Below, one piece after another: positions 9,907-20,449 of a DNA stretch of 64,000 nucleotides. A model generated the notes under the pieces. That model ran no database searches and had not been told where the DNA came from. It was given only the letters and a program-made list of their open reading frames with translations. Source of the DNA: Pseudo-nitzschia pungens (lineage: Eukaryota; Bacillariophyta; Bacillariophyceae; Bacillariales; Bacillariaceae); NCBI GenBank assembly GCA_037355855.1, contig CM074758.1, forward strand, positions 6,359,001 through 6,423,000, read 5' to 3'. The first letter of the stretch is position 1. Each line of letters starts with the position of its first letter. The translations under genes were made by a program, and so were the position numbers.

Positions 9907-12313
9907 ACGGCTGATACCATCCACACTGGACCCCGCATCATCAACAGATATGCAGACGTCTGTGTGGAGGTATTGGACCACAAGGGAAGGGGGAGGATGC
10001 TCCGGGGCCTACTCGACTCTGGTTGCTCCAAATCCATCATACTAAGGCACTTTGTCGACCGAAGTCAACTAACGAACCGAGACCACAGATCTGTCACCTA
10101 CAACACGTATGGAGGCAAGTTCAGAACCAAGTCTGCGGCTTCAGTGGGACTGAGGTTGATAGAATTTTCAAACTCGAAGACCATCAAATGGACCTTCCAA
10201 GTGGATGAATACCATCACTATGAGGAGGTGCCCTACGACATGATCATAGGATCCGACATGATGGCACAATTGGGACTGGATATAAAATACAGTTCCCGAA
10301 CCATCGAATGGCAGGGTGACTCCATCCCCATGAAGGGAATGGGGGAACTTACTGACCCGGACAAATGTGAGGCAGTATTCTTTGCCAACACACAGAGTCC
10401 GATCCTCCAACAGGAGGAAGAGAGGCAAGCCAAAATCTTGGACGCAGACTACTCCAAAGTCGATATAGACGCCATGGTCGATGACCTGGAGATTACGGAC
10501 GCCTCCAAGGAAGCCTTGAAGAAAACACTGAAGAAATTCCCAACACTCTTTGGAGGAGGGTTGGGACTACTGAAGAATATAGAACCGGTGTCCATTGAGC
10601 TCCAACCAGGGGTCAAACCAGTCCGGCAGAGGTACTACTCTGTGCCCCATGCCTTTGAACAAGCACTCCGAAAGGAGATCACCAGGCTCTGTGACATTGG
10701 AGTCCTGGAGAAACTCCCCCACAATGATGACTCACCGTGGGCATCCCCTACCTTCTGTCAACCAAAGAAGACAGGCGATATCCGAGTCCTCACCGACTTC
10801 CGGAAAATGAACGCCGCCATCCAGAGGAAACCATTCCCGCTACCAAGAATAGGGGAAACAATCCAGCGGCTACAGAAGTTCCAGTCAGCTACGGCGCTGG
10901 ACTTGTCCCAAGGATACTATACCATCCCCATCTGCAAAGAGAGCCAGAAAATCTGCTCCACCATTTTGCCGTGGGGAAAGTATGCCTACAAAAGACTGGC
11001 TATGGGGATTGCTTGTGCTCCGGATATCTTCCAATCAGTCATGATGAACCTACTAGGGGACCTGGACTACGTCCTTGTCTATATTGATGATATCCTGATC
11101 ATTCAACGAGAGGGAGAATCCGAACAGGATCATCTCAACAAAATCGATACAGTCCTCCAAAGATTGGATGACGCCGGCTTCCGAGCCAACCTCAGAAAAT
11201 CCTTTTTCATGCAAAAAGAGGTGGAATATCTGGGATTTCTCTTAACAACAGAGGGCATTCAGCCCCAGCCAAAGAAACTGGAGGCGATGAAGCGCTTGGA
11301 AGCTCCCAAAAACACCAAACAACTCAAGATGTTTCTTGGAATGGTAAATTTCTACAGAGATATGTGGAAGCGACGTTCCCACATCCTGGCCCCCCTCAAT
11401 AAACTTGCAGGGAAAAAGGGCAAAATGAATTGGTACTGGGGACCAGCAGAGCAGAAAGCTTTCATGGAGGCGAAGAGAATGCTCGCGGATGAAGCAAAGC
11501 TTGCATTCCCGGACTTTACGAAACCATTTCATCTCTACTCAGATGCCAGTGACAGGCAACTGGGAGCAACTGTATGCCAAGATGGCAAACCCCTTGGATT
11601 CTATACCCGGAAACTAAACTCAGCACAGCTCAACTACACCGTAGGCGAAAAAGAACTCCTGGGCATAGTAGAAGGGCTAAAAGCGTTCGAAGGAATCCTA
11701 CGAGGACAAGACGTGATTATCCACACGGATCACCTCAATCTACTGTACCAGCAGATGCCCACCCAGCGGATGATGTTGCTGGCAAGGACAATGATGCAGC
11801 AGACGCGCTGTCTTGCCTGGACATTACAGATGATCCGGCAGATACAGTGGAATGGCTACCACCAAATAAGCCCCTCACCTATGCAGATGAGGAAGAGCAC
11901 CTCCGGCAACTTCTATTCCCACTTGGAGAGGAAGCTCCGGAAGAATTCCAGGGCAATAGGGCATTCCCACTTGCACCAGACATGATCCAGTTCTACCAAC
12001 AAAAGGACACAGGAATCATGAGCGCCTTGGAAAAAGACAACCGACTGACCACCAAAATGGTGGAAGGTTACAGTCTAATCCACAAGGAAGGGAAGATTCT
12101 AGTCCCGGACAAACTCAAAGACAGAGTTATGGAATGGTACCACAGCATGCTGGTCCATCCCGGAGAAAAGAGAATGGAACAGAGCATTCGCTCAGTTTTC
12201 ACCTGGAGAGGCCTGAGGAAGGACGTCCAGGACCTCTGTAAACACTGCCACACGTGTCAGATGTTTAAAAAGAGTGGCCGGAAGAAGTATGGACTACTAC
12301 CAGAAAAAGCAGC
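9907..12313 (+). pseudogene. A2 pol: protease, RT, RNase H, integrase zinc region
   Basis: Same frame as gag, after its UGA. The protease active site is LLDSGCSKSII and a GSDMMAQLGLDI flap-side block follows. RT has FRKMNAAIQRKPFPLP, LDLSQGYYTIP and the YIDD box in VLVYIDDILII. RNase H follows with HLYSDASDRQLGA and GEKELLGIVEGLKAFEG. Near 11771 a 46-bp deletion relative to A1, between two ATG triplets, shifts the frame. The remainder (HH-CC zinc region, WYHSMLVHPG and CKHCHTCQ) is open in another frame to LLPEKAA, where the C1 fragment begins. Everything before the shift is open, so the loss may be recent. Confidence 0.88.
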
Positions 12314-12506
12314 TATTATGTTTTGCGTCTGTACCCTTATCGAGATCGATGTCGAAATATGATTCGATTCGATTGTTTGATTCGTTTGGCATAAGCGTCT
12401 GTACCCTTGCAATTAGTTCGCGTCCGAACCGATCTGCGTCCAGATCTTTTATTGCTTTTATATTTGATTCTTCAGTAGTTGAATTGCCATAACTGAATCT
12501 TTTATT

Positions 12507-12704
12507 TTATCGGTTGATTGTTGCCGTCACTTTTGGATCGGACTGAGCACTTTGTATTGTAGTTCGAACATTTTGTTTGCAACAGGGCTCATCTCTGTAG
12601 GTTCCTTCCCCTTCTGGGAGTTCTCCTCCATGCGTCTTCCCAGACAGCAGTGCTGTACTGGCATTCAGGTCCAGTGGAGCCGAAGGCATGGTGCTGGATA
12701 TCAT
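12507..12704 (-). pseudogene. C1 pol N-terminal remnant
   Basis: It reads SAPLDLNASTALLSGKTHGGELP, close to the pol start of B1 (PAPWELDASTALLSGMTHGGDLP). It follows the gag end and stops after about 60 residues. No protease or RT sequence remains in this copy. Confidence 0.65.
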
Positions 12705-13804
12705 GATCCTTGTGGTTGTTGTATAGGCCAGGTGATAGGTTTTTTTTGAAAACGAGGCCGTTTTGGTTTGAATATAATGGTTCCTTCAATAGTTCTTTCA
12801 AGTGTTCCATCATGTTGGGCGCAATATGATTCCATGGCGCGTTTCATGTGGGCTTGGAAGGATTCATTGGAAGCAGTGCTTCCAGTTTCATTGCTAGGAG
12901 TCGAAGCAGTACTGTTGTTGCTGCTGTTGCTCTTATTTCTTTTGGAATATTTATTCCTTGGGCATTCAGACCAATCATGATCATGGCCTGTAATTCTGCA
13001 AGGGTTGTTGTACTTGCGCTTGCTGGTATTGTTGTTGTCTTCTTCGTCGGATTCAGCATCAGTGTCACTGTCCGAATTAGAGCTGTTGGAGTTGTTGTCG
13101 GCGTTTTCGGAATTGCTGACGCTGTGGGTATCAGAATCATATGGATCGTCGCTTTGGTTGCTGAGTCTGTTTAGGGAGCTCATATGATCGACTATAAATT
13201 GTACAGTGGTGTGATGTCTGATTCCACTATGGATTCTGCAGTAGTCTTCAATCCATTCATTTGGGAAGCTATGGAGCAAGATTGTCATCTGTTGTAGTTG
13301 GTTTAGATCGGCAGCAAAGCCTTGTAGTTTTTCAGTGTATTTGAAGAGTTGTTTCATTCGGTTTGCATGATCTCTGCACGAAACGTTGCCAGGTTTCTTG
13401 CATTCGGAGCTTCGGAGATAAGTGTGCATGATATCTTTTGCATCTTCGGCGCTGCAGTATTGCTTGATAAATGCTGAGAGAGCCCTGTTGTATCCATTTC
13501 TTGTAGTTGGATAATCACGTTGGCTTCTTGTTAAGGCTCTCCACTTGGTTTGGGCATTTACAGAGAGACATCGGCCGAAGTATTTGATATATTTATTTGC
13601 TGATAGATCAAGATCTTCTGCTGCGTTCAGAAATGCTTCTTCCGTATGCAGGAGTTCTTCCAAATCGATGTTTGTGAATAGAGGGACTTTGACGCTGTCT
13701 TCTTGGTCTTCAGCGTTGTAAACTGTTAGCGTAACAAGCTTGGGATTGGCGCTGTCAAAGCTTCTCTTGTAAGGGATTGGAGGATCTCTGTAAAGTCCTG
13801 CCAT
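12701..13804 (-). CDS. C1 gag
   Basis: 367 residues starting MAGLYRDPPIPYKRSFDS, intact. It shares the whole layout with C3 gag (61856) and more distantly with B1 gag (20450): an N-terminal GLYRDPPI motif, KVPLFTN, a capsid-like helical region (DIMHTYLRSSECKKPGN, DHANRMKQLFKYTEKLQGF, TILLHSFPNEWIEDY), then an Asn/Ser/Asp low-complexity run and a zinc knuckle of form CX4HXHX4C (CRITGHDHDWSEC). An Asn/Ser-rich tail and FQAHMKRAMESYCAQHDG follow. The last 30 residues differ from C2 and C3. It lies in a truncated element, so expression would depend on the adjacent LTR. Confidence 0.82.
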   Translation of the reverse strand: MAGLYRDPPIPYKRSFDSANPKLVTLTVYNAEDQEDSVKVPLFTNIDLEELLHTEEAFLNAAEDLDLSANKYIKYFGRCLSVNAQTKWRALTRSQRDYPTTRNGYNRALSAFIKQYCSAEDAKDIMHTYLRSSECKKPGNVSCRDHANRMKQLFKYTEKLQGFAADLNQLQQMTILLHSFPNEWIEDYCRIHSGIRHHTTVQFIVDHMSSLNRLSNQSDDPYDSDTHSVSNSENADNNSNSSNSDSDTDAESDEEDNNNTSKRKYNNPCRITGHDHDWSECPRNKYSKRNKSNSSNNSTASTPSNETGSTASNESFQAHMKRAMESYCAQHDGTLERTIEGTIIFKPKRPRFQKKPITWPIQQPQGS

Positions 13805-14121
13805 GTTGTTGATTTGATTCAGAGCGTTCGATCGTATCGATTCTTTCGTAGGTATCGATCGTTTCGTAGATTTCGATCGATGTATTTTGTGGTTCTTGAT
13901 TCGATTGTGTCCCTTTCGTAGATATCGATCGTTTCGTTCGATCGATCGTATCGGAACTGCGGTTATTTCTTTCGATCGATTCGTCGATTTCGTTCGATCG
14001 GTTCTTTCTTGTAAGGTTGTAGGATTTTGCTTGTCAGGGTATCGATGTGTTCCTGTTGTTTAGGATAAAGGTTGTTTTGGATTCAGTACTGATTTGGTTC
14101 TGTTTCTACTTTAAAGCACAA

Positions 14122-14135
14122 ACAGTAATTACTGT
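14122..14135. promoter_or_regulatory. 14-bp palindrome at the C1 primer-binding position
   Basis: ACAGTAATTACTGT is a perfect dyad whose outermost base is the last base of the LTR. The same sequence sits at the same place in B1 (20319-20332) and C3 (52134-52147). Confidence 0.8.
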
Positions 14136-14461
14136 GTTACGGTCTAGAGTAGAAAATACACGATAGGAGTATTTTAAAGATGAAAGGTTAATAATTTGTG
14201 TTATAAGAGAGAATGGTTGAATACTTTACGAGATGGGAATGATTCTTTGAGTATCGGTGAACGATCGAATAATGATATATTATTCGGCAGGCATAATATC
14301 AATAATCGTTGATTCATGGGAATCTTTGTTTATCTTGATATTTGAATAATATTCAGTATATGTACATGAATATTATTTATATATTCTTGTGTATTGGAGC
14401 ACATGCGGGATTCAATAATCATTTAGAGCCTCTCGTAGGGTACCTACGTCAACATGTCACA
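14135..14461 (-). repeat. C1 5' LTR
   Basis: 327 bp; in element sense it starts TGTGACATGTTGACG and ends CGGTAACA or similar. It is related over its whole length to 26659-26997, 49486-49815 and 51815-52134, with indels. Shared blocks include GATTATTGAATCCCGCATG and CCCATCTCGTAAAGTATTC. Confidence 0.88.
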
Positions 14462-15302
14462 GTATGGACTACTACCGGAGAAAGCAGTTGAGGTCACCAA
14501 ATGGCAAAGGGTCAATGTGGACCTCTGGGGACCTGCAACTGTCCACAATAAAAATGGTAAAGACTACCACATCCATGTTCTCACCATGGTGGATCCAGTG
14601 ACTGGGTGGTTTGAACTGGCTCACCTAAAGGACTCCCCAAATGCAGCAGAAACTCAACGTTTGCTAGACAGTACATGGCTAGCAAGATATCCGCGCCCAA
14701 AGGAAATTGGCTTTGATGGCGGGAGTGAGTTCAAAGCAGAGTTCCAGGAGCTCTGTGACAACATGGGCATGAAAAGAAAGCCCAGTGGCGCTTGGAACCC
14801 TCAGTCCAACTCAGTGCTGGAAAGGATCCATCAGGTCCTGAAGGACTGTCTACTGTCCTTTAACCTGGAACAAAGAGACCTCCATGAGAAGGACCCGTTT
14901 GAGGAGTTCACCACCAAGGCAGCGTACGCCATCAGGAGTGCCATCCACACCACCCTGGGATATTCCCCAGCACAATTGGTGTTTGGAAGGGACATGTTCA
15001 TGCCTGTGAATTTCCCAGTGGATTGGGAAGCAATCCAAGCAAGAAAACAGAAGAGTATCCACAAGAGTAATATCCGGGAGAATCAGAAGAGGATTCCCCA
15101 TGTCTACAAGGAAGGAGATTATGTCACTCTGGAAAGGAAGGGCATTGTTCCGAAACTATCCTTCCCACGACAAGGACCTTACAAGGTGGTCAAGGCCCAT
15201 GACAATGGAACTGTAACTATTGAAACTGCTCCCTTTGTAACCGACCGGGTTAACATTAGGAGAGTGCACCCCTATTATTGCAGGGATCCTATTAAATCGT
15301 AA
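14462..15302 (+). pseudogene. A2 integrase core and C-terminus
   Basis: The continuation of A2 pol after C1. The acidic triad is visible in VDLWGPATV, FDGGSEF and NSVLERIHQ, and the GPY module is GPYKVVKAHDNGTV. It ends at DPIKS, 18 bp before the purine-rich ATGGAGGAGTA and the 3' LTR. The reading frame is fully open, but it is disconnected from the RT part by C1 and by the upstream frameshift. An ATG created at the junction (14454) could start a 282-residue integrase-only protein; that is speculation. Confidence 0.88.
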
Positions 15303-15320
15303 CAGCACCATGGAGGAGTA

Positions 15321-15509
15321 TGCCGTGCACCAAAATACAGTCACGAGCGCACACGGGACTGGATTAAGGATAAGGATAAAAACAATCGGCGAGTCGACAG
15401 AATCGCTGATTCGGAGGGCTCTTAGAACTGTAGCAAATAGACTAATCAATAGAGCTCACAATTTGCATATCACTACTATTCTAATCACTAGTAGACCCGG
15501 GGTATGGCA
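15321..15509 (+). repeat. A2 3' LTR
   Basis: 189 bp, identical by eye to 5481-5669, followed by GGCCA, the second copy of the target duplication. Confidence 0.93.
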
Positions 15510-15514
15510 GGCCA

Positions 15515-17928
15515 CTCTTTTTGAACATCTGGCATGTGTGACAGTGCTTACAGAGGTCCTGGACGTCCTTCCGAAGGCCTCTCCAGGTGAACACTGATCG
15601 GATGCTCTGTTCCATTCTCTTTTCTCCGGGATGGACCAGCATGCTGTGATACCATTCCATGACTCTATCTTTGAGTTTGTCCGGGATCAGAATCTTCCGT
15701 TCCTTGTGGATTAGACTGTAACTTTCCACATTTTTGGTGGTTAGGCGATTGTCTTTTTCCAGAGCACTCATGATTTCCGTGTCCCTCTGCTGGTAGAACT
15801 GAATCATGTCCGGGGCAAGTGGGAATGCACTATTGCCCTGGGATTCCTCTGGCACTTCTTCTCCAAGTGGGAATAGTAGCTGTCGGAGGTGCTCTTCCTC
15901 ATCTGCCTAGGTGAGGGGCTTATTTGGTGGTAGCCATTCCACTGTATCTGTTGGGTCGTCGGTGATGTCCAGTCGGGACAGCGCGTCTGCTGCGTTATTA
16001 TCTTTGCCAGCCACATGTTTGACTACCGGGTGGAACTCCTCCATAAGGAGTCTCCATCGTACCATTCTTTGGGTGGGCATCTGCTGGTACAGCAGGTTAA
16101 GATGATCCGTGTGAATGATCACATCTTGTCCGCGTAGGATTCCTTCGAACGCCTTTAGGCCTTCTACTATGCCCAGGAGTTCTTTTTCTCCGACGGTGTA
16201 GTTGAGTTGCGCCGAGTTCAGTTTCCGGGTGTAGAATCCAAGGGGTTTGCCATCTTGGCACACAGTTGCTCCCAGTTGCCTGTCGCTGGCGTCTGAGTAG
16301 AGATGAAATGGTTTTGTAAAGTCTGGGAATGCAAGCTTGGCTTCCTCTGCGAGCATCCTCTTCACCTCCATGAAAGCTTTCTGCTCTGCTGGACCCCAGT
16401 ACCAGTTCATTTTGCCCTTTTTCCCTGCTAGTTTGTTGAGGGGAGCCAGGATGTGGGAGCGGCGCTTCCACATATCCCTGTAGAAATTCACCATCCCAAG
16501 AAACATCTTGAGTTGCTTGGTGTTCTTGGGGGCTTCCAGGCGCTTCATCGCCTCCAGCTTCTTTGGCTGGGGTTGGATGCCCTCTGTTGTTGGTAGGAAA
16601 CCCAGATATTCCACTTCTTTCTGCATGAAAAAGGATTTCCTCAGGTTGGCTCGAAAGCCAGCATCATCAAGTCTCTGTAGGACTGTATCGATTTTGTCGA
16701 GGTGATCCTGTTCAGAATCACCTTCTCTCTGGATGATTAGAATATCATCGATATAGACCAGGACGTAGTCCAGATCGCTGAGTAGATTCATCATGACTGA
16801 TTGGAAGATGTCAGGTGCGCATGCAATTCGCATTGCCAGTCGCTTGTAGGCATACTTCCCCCATGGTAAAATGGTTGAACAGATTTTCTGGCTCTCCTTG
16901 CAGATGGGAATGGTATAATATCCCTGGGATAAGTCCAGCGCCGTAGCTGATTTGAACTTTTGCAGTCTTTGGATTGTTTCCCCTATTTGTGGTAGTGGGA
17001 ACGGTTTCCGCTGAATGGCTGCGTTCATCTTACGAAAGTCTGTGAGGACTCAAATATCCCCTGTCTTTTTGGGTTGACAAAACGTCGGGGATGCCCACGG
17101 TGAATCATCATCGTGGGGGAGTTTCTCCAGCACTCCAATATCACAGAGTCTGTTAATTTCCTTCCGTAGTGCTTGTTCGAAGGCATGGGGCACTGAGTAG
17201 TACCTTTGCCTGACCGGTTTGACCCCTGGTTGGAGTTCAATGGACACCGGCTCTATATTTTTGAGAAGACCCAATCCTCCTCCAAAGAGTGTTGGGAATT
17301 TCTTTAGGGTTTGTTTCAGGGCTTCCTTGGAGGCGTCCGTAATCTCCAAGTCGTTGACCATAGCGTCGATATCTACCTTGGAGTAGTCTGCGTCCAGAAT
17401 TTTGGATTGCCTCTCTTCCTCCTGTTGGAGGATTGGACTTTGTGTGTTGGCAAAGAATACTGCCTCACATTTGTCCGGGTCAGTAAGTTCCCCCATTCCC
17501 TTCATGGGGATGGAGTCACCCTGCCATTCGATGGTTCGGGAACTGTATTTTATATCCAGTCCCAATTGTGCCATCATGTCGGATCCTATGATCATGTCGT
17601 AGGGCACCTCCTCATAGTGATGGTATTCATCCACTTGGAAGGTCCATTTGATGGTCTTCGAGTTTGAAAATTCTATCAACCTCAGTCCCACTGAAGCCGC
17701 AGACTTGGTTCTGAACTTGCCTCCATACGTGTTGTAGGTGACAGATCTGTGGTCTCGGTTCGTTAGTTGACTTCGGTCGACAAAGTGCCTTAGTATGATG
17801 GATTTGGAGCAACCAGAGTCGAGTAGGCCCCGGAGCATCCTCCCCCTTCCCTTGTGGTCCAATACCTCCACACAGACGTCTGCATATCTGTTGATGATGC
17901 GGGGTCCGGTGTGGATGGTATCAGCCGT
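15515..17928 (-). pseudogene. A1 pol: protease to integrase zinc region
   Basis: About 90-95% like A2 by eye. It has the protease LLDSGCSKSII, the RT YIDD box in VLVYIDDILII, RNase H with HLYSDASDRQLGA, and the tether and zinc region down to CQMFKKSG, where A2 is inserted. It retains the 46 bp missing from A2 (VRWRLLMEEFHPVVKHVAG). In-frame stops replace Arg near 17048 (GDI-stop-VLTDF, CGA to TGA) and Tyr near 15908 (NKPLT-stop-ADEEE). The stretches between stops stay in one frame, so the damage is point mutation on a once-intact pol. Confidence 0.9.
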
Positions 17929-19331
17929 TCAGTTATGGGATCCTTTCTTTTTAAAGGTCTTTCTGTACTTTCGTCTGTACTCTTTGAGTTCCCGTTCGGA
18001 GATGTCGATCTCGTCATCAGAGACGTCGTGGTCAGCTTGGGCCGTGGCCAGTACATAAGAGTACTCGTGGTTCGATAGGTTCCTTCCCCAGTGGGGTTTG
18101 GAGTGTTGCTCGTTATCCGAGTCTTCCTTTGCCACAAAGTGCTCTTTGAGCAGGTTGATGGTTTCCCGGTCGAACTTCCCCTTCTTGTGGGGACCACCGG
18201 TTAGTTTCCAGCATTTGCCGGCATGGACCTTGCCACAGGTCTTGCATAGCTGTTTGTTGCTGTTGTCCACAGGTCGCTTCTTTTTGCCAGGGGACTTCCC
18301 GTGGTGGTTTCCTCCCCCAGATGTGGCCTTGGGGTTCTTCTTGGTGCCACCGTTCTTCTTTTCCAGTTCGGAGATTCATTTGCGGAGTTCGTCCTCGTTC
18401 CGGATGGTGATTTCCAGGTTTCGAGTTTGTCGATGGTGGTGTTAAAGGAGTGGGCATAGACGTCCCATCCGATATGGTCCAGTTTGTCCCTTTGGGAGGA
18501 GGTCATGTTGGAATCTAGGATTTCCTTCATGTCGTCTTCTGTGTAGCTGGACGGAGCAGCACCGGTTGCGGCGCCGCTTTCCCAGAGGCATTCTGGTAGA
18601 TAGCTCTGTAGTTCGGCCATGCCGTTCGCCCAAGAGCGAATACCATGTTTCATGTCGATTTTTGTATTCCGGATGAATCTCCGAAGGAGAATGTAGGACC
18701 TTTTGCCATTCATGTCATTGCCAAAGATTTTGAGCTTGAGGGCGTGCATACATTCCTCAATGACATCCTTTCTGTACCCCTCGGTCTGGTAGTACTGGAT
18801 CAGGGCATCTGGGACCCATTTCTTGGGGACCGGAGCGGCGAGGTCGTCGGGTTCCGGTCCTGGTTCGGACGCCGCCGTAGCAGTCGCGTCATTGTTCGCG
18901 GTTGGGGTGGGGCCCGTAACCGTCTCCTTGGGTTTGTCAGAGGGAGGCTTGGTAGGCTCCCTCATTGCAATCCTCTGGAGTTTTTGTTGGAGCAGTTGGT
19001 TGCTGTGGACCTTGTGTCCCGGTTCGGCGTAGTAGGTCCGGCCCAGGGTCATCTGGACAATGGAGAGCGCCTCGTGGGAGAGGATTCTCTGGAGGACGTC
19101 CAGTTTCTGGTCTCCTTGGAGTTTTTCATTGCCAGCAATTTTCTGGGCAAAGTCTCTCTTCCAAATGACGAAGAGTTCCGGTCTTTCGGTGCCGGTGAGT
19201 ACCTTCAGATAATCACTGAAGGCCACTCCCCCCTTCTCTGAGTCTATGCTCATCTTTACAGCAGTGGCATCTTCCGGCCAGTCCTCTTGTGTAAAGGTAA
19301 AGGGTTTCTGTTTGGTTCCTTTGGACGCCAT
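17929..19331 (-). pseudogene. A1 gag, frameshifted
   Basis: It starts MASKGTKQKPFTFTQEDW in the same CCACCATGG context as A2. The first 305 residues are open. A 1-bp loss near 18420 (GAAAACC to GAAACC) changes frame, and in the original frame a TGA follows at 18376-18378. The C-terminal part with the zinc knuckle CKTCGKVHAGKC and tail KKKGSHN is preserved. The linker differs from A2 (PTPTANNDATATAASEPGPE), showing that this segment evolves fastest. Gag ends at UGA followed in frame by pol. Confidence 0.88.
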
Positions 19332-20078
19332 GGTGGGTTAATCAATTAATTATTAATTTTATTTTATCTTAGTTACAGTCTTTTTGTAAGTTCTTATTTG
19401 GTTCGAAAATGAGCAACCAGTGGTTGTTCCAGTTTGCTCTAGTTTTTTCTTTTAGACCCACTAGATTATCTGTTTCTTGTGATATCCCGTGTTGTAACTA
19501 ATTTTCCCCCTAGGTTTGTCCAATGGTGGGAGTTGTTTCTCTCTTTGGCTCACGGGAATTCAGTGGTTCCCCGGAGTTGTTTCTGTTTTTATTTGGTGGG
19601 ATTCGATTCCCGTGGTTCTTCGGCGTTGCTTCTCTATTAAGCCGTCACCGGCCCGGTCCCACTTCCCGTTGTCCCGTGGGATCAGTGGTGTTCGGACATT
19701 TATTATATACCTTTCCCGATATCTGTATATTACGGTTTTGGTTGGCATACCCTCTTCGGTCTGTCCATCCACTCAGTGTTGGTCCAATTAGTCCACTCAC
19801 TGGATTATGTGTCACTTTTTCGGCACATATTTTTGTATTTTTCGATTATTTCTGTTGTCGACCATGGTCCTGCCCAGGACCTTAGGTGTCTCTGTTGCTG
19901 CTGTTGTTCCGTCTAATGGCGCTAACTGCTGCTGGGGTTGGTCTTCCTTAGTGCTGCAGACACTGGATGTCCTTCTCCCCGTTTTGCTTCTTTGCGCTTC
20001 CATTTTTGGCAGTCTTTCGGTCCCGTCGGTCCCTTGGCCAATCGATCTCTTTCTGCTCATGGTCATCAGCGCTCAGCT

Positions 20079-20092
20079 TGATTTTAAAATCA
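20079..20092. promoter_or_regulatory. 14-bp palindrome at the A1 primer-binding position
   Basis: TGATTTTAAAATCA abuts the A1 5' LTR (20093-20280), unchanged from A2 although the two copies differ elsewhere. Confidence 0.8.
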
Positions 20093-20280
20093 TGCCATAC
20101 CCCGGGTCTACTAGTGATTAGAAATAGTAGCGATATGCAAATTGTAAGCTCTATTGGTTAGTCTATTTGTTACAGCTCCAAGAGTGCTCTGAATCGGCGA
20201 TTCTGTCGACTCGCTGATTATTTTTATCCTTATCCTTAATCCAGTCCTGAACGGACTCGTGACTGTTCTGGTGCACGGCA
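20093..20280 (-). repeat. A1 5' LTR
   Basis: 188 bp; ends at GTGCACGGCA and is followed by TATTC, the second copy of the target duplication, after which the B1 LTR resumes. Confidence 0.93.
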
Positions 20281-20285
20281 TATTC

Positions 20286-20319
20286 ATACTACTCCGAATT
20301 TCTACTTTAGAGTGTTACA
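20286..20319 (+). repeat. B1 5' LTR, last 34 bp
   Basis: ATACTACTCCGAATTTCTAC..GTTACA completes the 313-bp LTR interrupted at 4421. The matching part of the 3' LTR is ATACGACTCCGAATTTCTAC. Confidence 0.92.
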
Positions 20320-20332
20320 CAGTAATTACTGT
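20319..20332. promoter_or_regulatory. 14-bp palindrome at the B1 primer-binding position
   Basis: ACAGTAATTACTGT, identical to the C1 and C3 palindrome although the downstream leader (CCGCTTTCACG) has diverged. Confidence 0.8.
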
Positions 20333-20449
20333 CCGCTTTCACGTAGGAACAGTAGTAGAATTCAGTACTGAACTCTCAAAACCAAACCATCGATAGCCTT
20401 AACAACAGAGGCACCTTTATCTCCAGCAAACCAATCAACGCAACCAACC

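Larger units (their letters stand above)
12314..14461 (-). mobile_element. Gypsy-like element C1, 3'-truncated, inside A2 pol
   Basis: On the minus strand: 5' LTR (14135-14461), palindrome, a leader rich in CGATCG motifs, gag (13804-12701), the first codons of pol, then loss of the rest. At the right edge A2 resumes with GTATGGACTACTACC. The left A2 edge already contains GTATGGACTACTACC plus about a dozen further A2 bases before C sequence starts. The junction is therefore not a simple insertion with a 5-bp duplication but looks like a recombinant. Confidence 0.8.
5481..15509 (+). mobile_element. Gypsy element A2 inserted in A1 pol
   Basis: 189-bp LTRs (5481-5669 and 15321-15509) are identical by eye. 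The flanking duplication is GGCCA (5476-5480 and 15510-15514), which splits A1 pol between ..MFKKSG and RKKYG... Contents in order: LTR, palindrome, leader interrupted by the LINE-like insertion E, gag, protease-RT-RNase H, integrase zinc region, a piece of element C1, integrase core and LTR. Identical LTRs and nesting inside A1 make it the youngest LTR insertion of this stack, yet its pol carries a 46-bp deletion. Confidence 0.93.
4422..20280 (-). mobile_element. Gypsy element A1 inserted in the B1 LTR, itself split by A2
   Basis: It is bounded by 188-bp LTRs (4422-4609 and 20093-20280) that begin TGCCATACC and end TGCACGGCA as read on the plus strand, with a 5-bp target duplication TATTC. 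Removing A2 and one GGCCA copy leaves a 5.8-kb element on the minus strand in gypsy order: LTR, palindrome, gag, protease, RT, RNase H, integrase, purine-rich ATGGAGGAGTA, LTR. The two LTRs differ at two positions by eye. The coding region has a gag frameshift and several nonsense codons, so it is no longer autonomous. Confidence 0.93.
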
